A DNA stretch of 15,680 nt from JBMNQI01 sp050944055 (GCA_050944055.1 JBMNQI010000052.1:1-15680), one strand, 5' to 3'; shown: positions 1-7,812, counted from the first letter of the stretch. Notes: generated from the sequence alone by a model not told the origin. A program made the numbers and translations.

Positions 1-45
1 CCTTAAAAACCAGCTCGTTTTACCAGAAAACATGCTTTGCCGGCA

Positions 46-75
46 TTGATAATAATATTATTTATATGGTAAAAT
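46..75 (+). promoter_or_regulatory. Likely sigma-70-type promoter of the first LysR gene
   Basis: TTGATA at 46-51 and TAAAAT at 70-75 each match five of six bases of the -35 and -10 consensus, with an 18-bp AT-rich spacer. The spacer begins inside a perfect 12-bp palindrome (AATAATATTATT, 51-62). The -10 box covers the ATG at 74, so transcription should begin near 82 and that ATG cannot be the start of the downstream gene. Confidence 0.5.
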
Positions 76-130
76 GATTCTGTCAGTCATAGAGCCCGGC
101 TTGGCGGCGGCTTTAGGTGGAGGAATGATT

Positions 131-1027
131 ATGCTGGACAATAACGATATAGTTTGCTTCCTGGCTTTGGCGCGAAATCTGAATTTCACAAAAACTGCCC
201 GGGAGCTTTTTATGTCCCAGCAGGCTGTGAGCCAGCGGATTTCCAGAATCGAGCAGGATATCGGCTTCCCTCTTTTTCTAAGGTCGCGCAGCTATGTCAG
301 GCTTACGAAGGCCGGCGAGACACTCCGGGGCTTTCTGGAGAGGGCGGAGCGGGAGTATCAGGATATTCTCGCTCAGTGCAGAAAAGATTTCGAGGAGGTT
401 TCAAGCACTCTTCGCGTGGGATACCAGAATATGCTTGACTGGAACATGATTCTGGGCAGCGCTCAGGAGGATTTTGCCGCCCAGAACCCGGGCGTTCAAA
501 TCATCGGCGAGCTTCACGATTCATACGCGCTTATTGAAAAGCTGATAAGCCGAAAACTGCATATGATTATACTTTATAACAGGTTTGCGCCGAAATCAGG
601 TGAATTTGAAAAGCTTGAGATCAGGAAAATGCCGCTCCTGCTCATGGTATCCAAAAAAAAGGCTATAAACCGGGACGGAGTCTCGTATATGGATTACAGA
701 AACCTGCCGATGATAGAGGACGTATTCGGAAAGGAGAACGCCGAATACACTCTCAGGCGCGCCCGGAATACGGCCGCGCTCTGCAATCTGGAGCCCTCCG
801 ATTATATACTGGTTCCCAACAGGGACACGGCCAACATGGCGGCCGAGGCCGGGCGCGGCATAATAATCGGAACCGAGTTCGGGGTCGCGTATAAATCGGA
901 AAATCTTAAATCCTATCCAACGGGCGTCAACGAGAGCCTTATCTGCATGTGGAACATAGACGAAGAGAATATTATGGTTCAGCGGTACGCCAAATTCATA
1001 CAAAAAGCCCAGGCATCAATAGATTAG
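131..1027 (+). CDS. LysR-type transcriptional regulator (first of two)
   Basis: DNA-binding transcriptional regulator of the LysR family, 298 aa from the chosen start, close to the usual length of about 300. Residues 3-62 form the N-terminal winged helix-turn-helix; the NFTKTARELFMSQQAVSQRI core is typical. Residues from about 88 to the end should form the periplasmic-binding-protein-like effector domain, which is divergent and gives no clue to the ligand. The ATG at 131 is preferred because GGTGGAGG (115-122) lies 8 bp upstream; ATG 125 is too close to it and ATG 74 lies in the probable -10 box. It points toward the radical-enzyme genes and is followed by a strong terminator. Control of the neighbouring genes is an inference from position only. 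Confidence 0.9.
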   Translation: MLDNNDIVCFLALARNLNFTKTARELFMSQQAVSQRISRIEQDIGFPLFLRSRSYVRLTKAGETLRGFLERAEREYQDILAQCRKDFEEVSSTLRVGYQNMLDWNMILGSAQEDFAAQNPGVQIIGELHDSYALIEKLISRKLHMIILYNRFAPKSGEFEKLEIRKMPLLLMVSKKKAINRDGVSYMDYRNLPMIEDVFGKENAEYTLRRARNTAALCNLEPSDYILVPNRDTANMAAEAGRGIIIGTEFGVAYKSENLKSYPTGVNESLICMWNIDEENIMVQRYAKFIQKAQASID

Positions 1028-1052
1028 CGTATATCATTTAACACTGAAACCT

Positions 1053-1075
1053 GCGCGCCTGTGCGCGTCTTTTTT
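1053..1075 (+). terminator. Intrinsic terminator between the two LysR genes
   Basis: GCGCGC (1053-1058) pairs with GCGCGT (1063-1068) around the 4-nt loop CTGT, with one G-U pair at the base, and is followed by C and six T residues (1070-1075). This is a compact rho-independent terminator 26 bp after the first LysR stop codon. It ends only 17 bp before the start of the next LysR gene. Confidence 0.8.
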
Positions 1076-1092
1076 CAACGGGAGTGATCGAG

Positions 1093-1968
1093 TTGACATT
1101 TGCGCAAATGCACTATTTCGTCGTACTTGCGAAGTGCATGAACTTTACGGAGGCGGCAAAGCGCCTCTATATAACTCAACCCACGCTCAGCCGGCAGATC
1201 CAGTCTATAGAGAACGAGCTGGGGCTGCAGCTGCTTGTACGAAGCGGCAGAGGCGTCAGCCTGACGGAGACGGGAAAGTTAGTGGCGGCTGGATTCGAGC
1301 GTCTGTATAACGAATATGTCGCATTACTGAAAGAAGCCGCCGCAACGGACAGGGCGCATAAGCGCAAGCTCTGCGTCGGGATAATAGATTTCCAATCCAT
1401 CAATCCCATACTGAGCCGCGCAATAAACCAACTGTCTCAGGGCGACAAGGCAATAAATATCCAGGTCCAGCCCTGCGGGTATAAGGAGCTTCAGGACGGT
1501 CTTTTGGACAAGGAGCTGGACATTGCCGTGACTTATGAATTCGACGTGCTGAACCGCTCCTATCTGAAATATAAAAAGCTGTATGATATAGATACGTATC
1601 TCGCAGTACCCGCGGACCACCCGAACGTAAACAAACCTGATCCCAGCCTTGCGGACTTTAAAGATATCCCGTTAATCAGCCTGGAGGACGACGAGACACC
1701 GAATCTGACGCCTTTGCTGGTATCCTCATGCCGCGAGGCGGGATTTTCGCCCAAAATAAAGCTGGTTGGAAACTACAGGGAGCTTGCCGTGGCTCTGAAC
1801 GCCGGTCAAGGCATGATAGGTCTGAATCCGGAGCACTATCTGTATTACAATCCGTCTGTGAAATTCATAAAAGTGCCGGAAATGCAGCCTACGGCCATGG
1901 TAGCAGCTTGGAACCCGGAAAACGGCAACCCCGCGATACGTCTGTTTCTGGACGCGCTCAGCAGCTGA
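1093..1968 (+). CDS. LysR-type transcriptional regulator (second of two)
   Basis: LysR-family DNA-binding regulator, 291 aa. The winged HTH occupies residues 1-60 (NFTEAAKRLYITQPTLSRQI is a textbook LysR recognition region) and the rest is a LysR substrate-binding domain with the usual YLAVPADHP segment. The TTG at 1093 is chosen because GGGAG (1080-1084) sits 8 bp upstream and the protein then begins TFAQMHYFVVLA, as LysR proteins normally do; a GTG at 1084 lies inside that ribosome site. The gene begins just 17 bp after a strong terminator, so it has no room for its own promoter there and must rely on read-through or on a promoter inside the preceding gene. It is only distantly similar to the first LysR. 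Being nearest to the first radical-enzyme gene, it is the best candidate for its regulator (inference). Confidence 0.9.
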   Translation: MTFAQMHYFVVLAKCMNFTEAAKRLYITQPTLSRQIQSIENELGLQLLVRSGRGVSLTETGKLVAAGFERLYNEYVALLKEAAATDRAHKRKLCVGIIDFQSINPILSRAINQLSQGDKAINIQVQPCGYKELQDGLLDKELDIAVTYEFDVLNRSYLKYKKLYDIDTYLAVPADHPNVNKPDPSLADFKDIPLISLEDDETPNLTPLLVSSCREAGFSPKIKLVGNYRELAVALNAGQGMIGLNPEHYLYYNPSVKFIKVPEMQPTAMVAAWNPENGNPAIRLFLDALSS

Positions 1969-2030
1969 TAATTCCGCCGCCCCAGTGAACTTCATATGTA
2001 TAATGTGTATGGATAGATGAAATAAAGGCA

Positions 2031-2059
2031 TTGGACTTAGCAATGCTATATGTTTTAAT
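2031..2059 (+). promoter_or_regulatory. Possible promoter and operator of the first GRE-like gene
   Basis: In the 135-bp gap after the second LysR gene, TTGGAC (2031-2036) and TTTAAT (2054-2059) are 17 bp apart. The -10 box is good and the -35 box weak, as expected for an activated promoter. The spacer contains a perfect inverted repeat, TAGCA-A-TGCTA (2038-2048), where a regulator could bind. A ribosome site GGGGG (about 2088-2092) lies 11-12 bp before the ATG at 2104. Confidence 0.35.
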
Positions 2060-2103
2060 TATTATCAATAACGCAAATCTGATATTCGGGGGATATCGGG
2101 CGT

Positions 2104-4458
2104 ATGCACATCTCAAAAAGAGTCGAAGAGCTCAGGCGGCGTATGATTACGACGCCTGAAATCTGCATCGAGCGCGGGAAATACGTGACCGAATCATATA
2201 TGGAGACTGAGGCTTTTCCGCCTGTGATACGGTCGGCAAAAGCTCTTGAAAACGTGCTCAGTAAAATGAGCGTCCGTATCGAGGACGGAGAGCTGCTTGT
2301 TGGATGGCATACCGGGAAGACGCGGGGCGGCGCGCTTCTGCCCGAAATCAACGCCGGCTGGGTGCTTGACGAGATGGACAGCGTCCATCTGAGAAAATGG
2401 GATCCTCTGCAGCCTGTGTCAGAAGCCGAAAAGGCGGAGATGCGCGCTTTCCTTCCTTATTGGCGCGGCAGGTGCGTAAACGACAAATGGCACAACCACG
2501 TGCCTCCCCAATCAAAAAACGGGAGGATCATGGTCTATTCGGCGCAGGGGTCGGCTCATTTTTTCGCTCACGCGTGCGGAGACTATACAAAGCTCCTGAG
2601 AATCGGGATAAGAGGTATAAAGGAAGAGCTGACACGGGAATACGGGAAGCTGCGCCCCAATGTCTATTCCGATGTGGGGAAATGGCATCTGCTTGAGGCT
2701 ATGAAAATCTCGCTGGACGCCGTCACCGGATTTGCGGGCAGATACGCCTCCCGGGCGGAGGAGCTGGCGAAGTCCTCCGGGGACGGCGAGCGGAAAAAAG
2801 AGCTTCTGGAAATTGCCCGCATCTGCCGCAAACTGCCCTACGAGCCGGCTGATAGCTTCCGCGAGGCTCTGCAGTCCTGCTGGTTCATGTATGTGGCTTT
2901 GATGATTGAGGGCTGGGGCGCCGGCATGTCGCTGGGCCGCCTGGATCAGACGCTGTACCCGTATTACAAAAAAGACATTGAAGCCGGCGTCATTACAGAC
3001 GATGAAGTGTTTGAGCTTCTGTGCTTGCTGCTCATCAAAATGAACGGCGTAATCAACCTGCAGGACGCGCGCGCGTCTCAGCTCATGGCGGGATACCCGG
3101 TAATGCAGGGGCTGGTCGTCGGAGGCGTCGACGCGCAGAACAAAGACGCCGTAAACGAACTGAGCTACCTGTTGCTTGAGGCCGAGGAAGCGGTGGGCCT
3201 AACCGCCGAGGATCTTGTAGTCAGGATAAGCAAAGAGAACTCCGATGAATTCGTCATACGCGCCTGCGAAGTCGCACATAACTTAAAAGGTAAACTGAAG
3301 TTCGTCAGCGACGAGACCACGATCGCAGCGCTTAATTATACGGGCATCCCCGTTGAAGAGGCAAGAGAATATGTTTCTACGGGCTGCCATAATCCTGCGA
3401 TACCCGCGCTGTCCCACGACACGGGCGGAGAGAGTTTCAATACGCCGCTGATGGTAGAGCTCGCCCTCAACAACGGCGTCTCCCGCATCTCGGGAGAACA
3501 GCTCGGGCCGCGCACCGGAGATCCCAGGGACTTCGGCAGCTTTGAGGAGCTTTTGGAGGCGTTCTATACACAGACCAAATCCATGCTGGACTGGGATATC
3601 GTGTCGACGCACGAGCGGCTTCATTTAATGGCAGGCGTGCCCACTCCCCTGCTGTCTTCAATATTCAGGGACTGCGCCGCCAACGGGCGCGACATCACGT
3701 CAAACGGCGTCACGTACCGCACTTACAGCATAGCCCTCCTGGGTATACCCAACGTCGCGGACAGCCTTGCGGCGATAAAAAAGACCGTGTTCGACGACCG
3801 CACGCTCACGATAGACAGGGTGCTCAGGCTGCTGGAAAACAACCTGGAGGGCGACGACGAGGCGTTGTACCTGCTAAAAAAAGCACCCAAATTCGGCAAC
3901 AACGACCCGTATGTGGACGATATAGCGCGGGATGTGCTCTCCTGCTGCTGCGACTACATACAGCAGTTCACCACATTCGCCGGAATAAAGCTTACGACTG
4001 CCTGCCTTGCGATGACAATTAACATACCTATGGGCTTTTCCGTCGGCGCGCTGCCGGACGGGCGGAAAGCCGGAATGCCTCTTTCCGAGGGCGGCATATC
4101 TCCTTATCAGGGAAGGAACGTCAGCGGGATCACATCCACGCTGGCGTCTGTGGCGCATCTGGACCACGTCAAGCTGAGCCACGGGGCAATACTGAACGTG
4201 CGCGTATCCGGCTCGCAATTCAAAGACAGAACGGCGATAACGAAATTAGCGCATGCCCTGCGTACTTATTGCGAGACCGGGGGCAACCTCGTACAGTTTA
4301 ATTTTGTCAATAACGAAACTCTGCGGGGAGCTCAGAAAAATCCCGACCAGTACCGCGACCTGCTGGTGCGCGTGGCGACATACAGCGCATACTTTACGGA
4401 GCTCAGCCCCGCGGTTCAGGAGGATATAATCAACAGGACCGAATTCCAGAACATGTAG
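2104..4458 (+). CDS. GRE-like protein, subtype A, with Thr in place of the radical Gly
   Basis: Full-length homologue (784 aa) of the glycyl radical enzyme superfamily, the group containing pyruvate formate-lyase, glycerol/diol and choline-type lyases and hydroxyproline dehydratase. Visible GRE signatures are ICIERGKYVTESY near residue 20, DGELLVG at 61-67, GRxDQ at 278-282, the thiyl-Cys loop TGCHNP with Cys428 (codon 3385-3387), PDGRKAG at 651-657 and GGISPYQGRNVSG after it. The radical loop reads RVATYSAYF: Thr759 (ACA, 4378-4380) stands exactly where the glycyl radical residue should be, 26 residues from the C-terminus. The Glu two residues after the Cys, present in GRE dehydratases (GCxE), is Asn430. 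There is no sign of decay. It resembles the third GRE gene (7813-10176) most. Substrate unknown. It is separated from the main operon by the Rid-like gene but shares its direction. It may be a radical enzyme using another site, a partner subunit or an inactive homologue. Confidence 0.93.
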   Translation: MHISKRVEELRRRMITTPEICIERGKYVTESYMETEAFPPVIRSAKALENVLSKMSVRIEDGELLVGWHTGKTRGGALLPEINAGWVLDEMDSVHLRKWDPLQPVSEAEKAEMRAFLPYWRGRCVNDKWHNHVPPQSKNGRIMVYSAQGSAHFFAHACGDYTKLLRIGIRGIKEELTREYGKLRPNVYSDVGKWHLLEAMKISLDAVTGFAGRYASRAEELAKSSGDGERKKELLEIARICRKLPYEPADSFREALQSCWFMYVALMIEGWGAGMSLGRLDQTLYPYYKKDIEAGVITDDEVFELLCLLLIKMNGVINLQDARASQLMAGYPVMQGLVVGGVDAQNKDAVNELSYLLLEAEEAVGLTAEDLVVRISKENSDEFVIRACEVAHNLKGKLKFVSDETTIAALNYTGIPVEEAREYVSTGCHNPAIPALSHDTGGESFNTPLMVELALNNGVSRISGEQLGPRTGDPRDFGSFEELLEAFYTQTKSMLDWDIVSTHERLHLMAGVPTPLLSSIFRDCAANGRDITSNGVTYRTYSIALLGIPNVADSLAAIKKTVFDDRTLTIDRVLRLLENNLEGDDEALYLLKKAPKFGNNDPYVDDIARDVLSCCCDYIQQFTTFAGIKLTTACLAMTINIPMGFSVGALPDGRKAGMPLSEGGISPYQGRNVSGITSTLASVAHLDHVKLSHGAILNVRVSGSQFKDRTAITKLAHALRTYCETGGNLVQFNFVNNETLRGAQKNPDQYRDLLVRVATYSAYFTELSPAVQEDIINRTEFQNM

Positions 4459-4695
4459 ATAACCCGGTGAGGGTATGAAGCAGAAAGGCCCGGACCACAG
4501 AAGCGACAAACAAACAGCTGAAGAATAACGGACGGGCAGTTGTTCGGAAATTTGACGCAATGGACTTCATTTCACGCTTGAGGACGCTGTACCCGGATAT
4601 GGTTCCGGGGCTGCAGCAATATTTTTTTGCTACAGCCCCTCCTAATATCTTAAATTCAAACCCTTTTTTTGCGTATAAAGCCGGCAAAGGCCGCC
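4459..4695. other. Gap between GRE-like gene 1 and the Rid-like gene, with overlapping stem-loops
   Basis: No convincing gene lies in this 237-bp gap. Two hairpins overlap: CCCGGA/TCCGGG (4592-4597 with 4604-4609, 6-nt loop) and GGGGCTG-C-AGCA/TGCT-A-CAGCCCC (4607-4618 with 4628-4639, 9-nt T-rich loop). They share bases 4607-4609 and so are mutually exclusive. They lie between two converging genes and may end transcription of one or both, but neither is followed directly by a T-run; the nearest T7 on the + strand is at about 4663-4669. Confidence 0.35.
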
Positions 4696-5139
4696 TCAGG
4701 CCTTATCAGGTATCAGCGCCACGGCTTCAATTTCGACAAGATAATAAGGCCTTACGAGCTCGGCGGCCTGAAAAACAGTGCTGCCGGGAGGGGCCTCAAG
4801 CAGACGGGGCGCATGCTGGCGGTAATACTCCTGCTGCACGGCCCTCATAACCGGATAATCCTTCATATCCTTAAGTATAATCAAGTCTTTTATAAGGTAA
4901 TCGAGGGAGGTCCCGCACTCCTGTAAGGTCCTGTCGATTTTTTCCATGACAATCTGCATCTGGTCCTGAATAGTATTTGCTACGCAGACACCCGTTTCGG
5001 GGTCAATCGCGGTCTGCCCGGAGATAAAAACAAGGTTCCCCGCTACGACGGCATTTGAAAACAGCGGCGTATTCTTTGTCACATTGGGAAAGACCTGGGG
5101 TATTCCCTTGATTACATACGGATACTTTTTTAGTTCCAT
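4696..5139 (-). CDS. Rid (YjgF/YER057c/UK114) family protein lacking the catalytic Arg
   Basis: Small cytoplasmic protein of 147 aa with the Rid fold, which assembles as a trimer with active sites between subunits. Typical features are AGNLVFISGQTAIDPETG at 33-50, LIKDLIILKDMKDY at 82-95 and the C-terminal LVEIEAVAL. Canonical RidA hydrolyses reactive enamine/imine intermediates using an Arg in P-A-R-S-[CT]-V; here that stretch is PPGSTV, with Gly119 in place of Arg, so it belongs to one of the non-canonical Rid subgroups and imine hydrolysis cannot be assumed. The start at 5139 is chosen because the upstream in-frame ATG (5154) is part of the ribosome-binding sequence ATGGAGGG, 7 bp before the better start. 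It lies on the opposite strand between the first and second GRE-like genes, convergent with one and divergent from the other, which suggests a job in the same pathway (inference). Confidence 0.88.
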   Translation of the reverse strand: MELKKYPYVIKGIPQVFPNVTKNTPLFSNAVVAGNLVFISGQTAIDPETGVCVANTIQDQMQIVMEKIDRTLQECGTSLDYLIKDLIILKDMKDYPVMRAVQQEYYRQHAPRLLEAPPGSTVFQAAELVRPYYLVEIEAVALIPDKA

Positions 5140-5316
5140 GGGTTTTCCCTCCATTTTTTAAATTGTAATAAAATGATAACAGCCGCCTCTATTAATGTGA
5201 AACAATAATTTGCTCCATCCATACAATTTGCAGCTTGTCAGGAACCGAATGATATACTTCCGCCCGCGAACCGATTTTGTGATGTTGCATAAGGCATGAC
5301 GATTATAATGTAATCC

Positions 5317-5334
5317 ATTTACAGTACTGTAAAT
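5317..5334. promoter_or_regulatory. Perfect 18-bp palindrome, candidate operator
   Basis: ATTTACAGTACTGTAAAT is its own reverse complement over all 18 bp. It starts 8 bp downstream of the TATAAT at 5304-5309, so a bound dimeric regulator would cover the likely transcription start of the GRE operon. It does not match the FNR or Rex consensus sites I know. The binding protein is unknown; the two LysR proteins are only the nearest candidates. Confidence 0.6.
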
Positions 5335-5369
5335 TGCCGGTATTTATCCTGTTGTTTTGGGCGGCAAAA

Positions 5370-5389
5370 TATGATAGCCTATCATAGGC
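5370..5389. promoter_or_regulatory. Two interlocked inverted repeats just before the operon's ribosome site
   Basis: TATGATAG-C-CTATCATA (5370-5386) is a perfect inverted repeat with a one-base centre, and GCCTAT-C-ATAGGC (5377-5389) is a second one sharing its right half. The pair ends 14 bp before the ribosome-binding GGAGG (5404-5408). It could be a second operator or an RNA element influencing translation of GRE-like gene 2. Confidence 0.5.
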
Positions 5390-5416
5390 ACATTATTATT
5401 TATGGAGGCTTGGAGA

Positions 5417-7801
5417 TTGAACATAGACGAAAAAGCCAAAAAGCGCATTTCGACGCTCAGGGAGAAAATGCTTGTACAGCCTTCCGTATGCGTCGAAAGG
5501 GCTTATTACAGAACGCTTTCATATAAAGAGACGGAGGGCCAGTGCCCGCCTATCCGAAGGGCGCGCGCTTTCGAAAAAATACTCAATAATATGACTGTCA
5601 GGATAGACGACGGGGAGCTTATCGTCGGTAAAATTACGAGCAAGGACAGGGGCGGCTCCATAAGCCCTGAGCTTCAGGCGGACTGGATACTTAACGAGCT
5701 AGACATACTCTCCACGCGCGATATTGACCCGTTTCAGCCTCTGACAGACCCCGAGAGGCAGACGCTTAAGGAGATCGTGCCTTACTGGTACGGAAAATGC
5801 CTGCGCGACATTTGGAACGAGCGCGTACCCGAGGAGACAAAGAAATACGACGATATTCTGGTGTGCGGCGGAGCCTACTGCGGAAACAACCAGTATTACG
5901 GCCATGCAAGCCCGGACTACGCGACGATACTCAACCTGGGCGCCGAAGCTATGATCGGGAATATTGAAAGGCGCATGTCCGAGCTGAGCGGCGCGTCAAA
6001 CGAGCAGTCCGAACAGCTTTTAGAGCTTGAGGCGATGAAAATCTGCTTAAAGTCCGTAATTTCGCTTGCCGACAGGTATGCGCAGCTCGCTTTAGAAATG
6101 GCGCAGTCGGAAACCGACAGCGCCAGAAGGTCCGAGCTGCTTGCTATATCCCAAAACTGCCGCAATGTTCCCCGCAAGAGCGCGTCGAGTTTTTATGAGG
6201 CTCTCCAGTCCCTGTGGTTTGCCTATATGGGCGTGGAGATAGAGAACTGGGGCACCGGTAACACCTTCCTCAGGGCGGACCAGTACCTCTATCCCTTCTA
6301 CAAAAAAGACCTTGAGAGCGGAAAGCTGACAAGGGAGAAGGCCTGCGAGCTCATAGCGCTGCTTCTTATTAAATGCAACGAGTTCTGTGTGGTCTACAGC
6401 GAGCAGCGAAGCCACGGTTTTGCAGGAAACACAAGCGGCACAAGCTTCACACTGGGCGGCGTGACGCCCGACGGCAAATGCGCCGTCAACCAGCTCTCTT
6501 ACATATTCCTCGAGGCGGAGCAGTTTGTCAATCTCAGCTCGGAGGACTTGGTTGTTCGCGTGGACGATTCTACTCCCGACGATTTCCTGATGCTTGCCTG
6601 CACCGTAGCCCGCGACGCCAGCGGCAAACTGAAGTTTATTGGTGACGATACGGCAATCAAACAGATGCTGTTTGACGATAGGCCGCTGAGCATGGCAAGG
6701 GACTATGCCGTCGTCGGGTGCACATCGCCCACTGTAGCGGGGAAATCATATGATATACCCGGGGGCATAATCGGCCTGCCTAAGATACTTGAGCTTGCTC
6801 TCAACAACGGCGTCTGCCGCATTACCGGCCGGCGTTTAGGGCCCGAAACCGGAGACAGCCGGGAATTTAAGTCATATGACGAACTGTGGGCGGCGTTTTG
6901 CCGCCAGGCAGAGGCCGTTATACCGCAATGCCATATTATAAAAAACACTGATAAGGAGGTTTTCGCCGAATACGCCCCAAGCCCGTTTCTCTCCTCGATG
7001 TACGATATATGCGTTGAACGGGGTTTGGACGTGGTGCGCGGGGGTACTCGTCCGCATCTCTCTTTCGCCATGTCGCTCGCGGGCGCGCCCAACGTCGGCG
7101 ACAGTCTCGCGGCTATAAAGAAATACGTATTTGAAGAGAAAAAAATCTCCATGGCGCAGCTAATAGAAGCGCTGGAAGCAAATTTTGAAGGGTTTGAGGA
7201 TATGAGGTCCCTGCTTCTTCGCGCCCCGAGGTTCGGGAACAACGATGCCTATGTGGACAGTATAGTCAACGAGGTGCTGAGCTTCACAAGCGACCTGCTT
7301 TCAAAAACGCCGGGCTACGCCGGTGCGCGGACTACAGCCGCGGCGGCCGCAGTTACGGCAAACGTGGCTCTGGGTATGTTCCTCGGCGCGACGCCCGACG
7401 GGAGAAAGGCCGGGGAACCCATCTCGGAGGGCGGCATATCGCCTTACCAGGGAAGAAACGTGAGCGGCCCGACTGCGACGATGCTTTCAGTAGCCGGGTT
7501 AGACCACCTCAAGCTCCGCCACGGCGAAGTTTTAAACATGCGATTTGACCCGAAATCCCTGGCCGGCCAGGATAAACTGGCGAAATTTGCCGCTATGATC
7601 AGGAGCTATTTCAAGGCCGGGGGCTTTCTCGTCCAGTTCAACATCGTGGACACGGAGACGCTCAGGGACGCGCAGGCGCACCCGGAAAGGCACAGGGACC
7701 TTGTAGTCCGCGTGGCCACTTACGCGGCTTACTTCATCGAGATCGGCCGCGATTTGCAAAACGATATTATAAACCGTCTTGAATTCGGCGAAATCTCATA
7801 G
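5417..7801 (+). CDS. GRE-like protein, subtype B, with Thr in place of the radical Gly
   Basis: Full-length GRE-superfamily homologue (794 aa), first gene of the four-gene operon. The TTG at 5417 is chosen as start because GGAGG (5404-5408) lies 8 bp upstream and the N-terminus (NIDEKAKKRISTLREKML) then matches its paralogues; an in-frame ATG at 5402 overlaps that ribosome site. GRE features are VERAYYRTLSYKETEG, DGELIVGK, LRADQYLYPFYKKD, the thiyl loop VGCTSP (Cys435, codon 6719-6721), PDGRKAGEPISEGGISP and DLVVRVATYAAYF. Thr768 (ACT, 7718-7720) occupies the radical-glycine position, and the GCxE glutamate is Ser437. It groups with the fourth GRE gene (shared GNNQxxGH, NFEG, LNMRFD and GATPDGRKAGEPISEGG), not with its immediate neighbours. 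Substrate unknown. The next gene follows 11 bp after the stop. Confidence 0.93.
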   Translation: MNIDEKAKKRISTLREKMLVQPSVCVERAYYRTLSYKETEGQCPPIRRARAFEKILNNMTVRIDDGELIVGKITSKDRGGSISPELQADWILNELDILSTRDIDPFQPLTDPERQTLKEIVPYWYGKCLRDIWNERVPEETKKYDDILVCGGAYCGNNQYYGHASPDYATILNLGAEAMIGNIERRMSELSGASNEQSEQLLELEAMKICLKSVISLADRYAQLALEMAQSETDSARRSELLAISQNCRNVPRKSASSFYEALQSLWFAYMGVEIENWGTGNTFLRADQYLYPFYKKDLESGKLTREKACELIALLLIKCNEFCVVYSEQRSHGFAGNTSGTSFTLGGVTPDGKCAVNQLSYIFLEAEQFVNLSSEDLVVRVDDSTPDDFLMLACTVARDASGKLKFIGDDTAIKQMLFDDRPLSMARDYAVVGCTSPTVAGKSYDIPGGIIGLPKILELALNNGVCRITGRRLGPETGDSREFKSYDELWAAFCRQAEAVIPQCHIIKNTDKEVFAEYAPSPFLSSMYDICVERGLDVVRGGTRPHLSFAMSLAGAPNVGDSLAAIKKYVFEEKKISMAQLIEALEANFEGFEDMRSLLLRAPRFGNNDAYVDSIVNEVLSFTSDLLSKTPGYAGARTTAAAAAVTANVALGMFLGATPDGRKAGEPISEGGISPYQGRNVSGPTATMLSVAGLDHLKLRHGEVLNMRFDPKSLAGQDKLAKFAAMIRSYFKAGGFLVQFNIVDTETLRDAQAHPERHRDLVVRVATYAAYFIEIGRDLQNDIINRLEFGEIS

Positions 7802-7812
7802 GGGGGCCAAAT

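Larger units (their letters stand above)
5155..5416. promoter_or_regulatory. Divergent regulatory region between the Rid-like gene and GRE-like gene 2
   Basis: This 262-bp AT-rich stretch must hold promoters for both directions. Toward the operon a perfect TATAAT lies at 5304-5309 with no good -35 box at 16-18 bp, as expected of an activator-dependent promoter; TTTACA (5318-5323) could also act as a -35 for a weak downstream -10. Two perfect palindromes lie downstream of the TATAAT and are listed separately. Toward the Rid-like gene I see only weak promoter-like hexamers. Confidence 0.5.

Noticed and set aside
4378..4380. Sequencing error or pseudogene as the cause of the missing radical glycine
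   Set aside because: Gly to Thr needs two base changes, the change is present in four separate genes with different Thr codons, and all four frames are intact at family-typical length.
4560..4850. Small plus-strand frame beginning MDFISRLRTLYPD
   Set aside because: It looks somewhat protein-like at its start but has no ribosome site, runs antisense into the Rid-like gene and matches no family I recognise.
5402..5404. ATG at 5402 as the start of GRE-like gene 2, and likewise ATG at 5154 (minus) for the Rid-like gene
   Set aside because: In both cases the ATG overlaps the ribosome-binding ATGGAGG, and a better-spaced in-frame start follows (TTG 5417 and ATG 5139).
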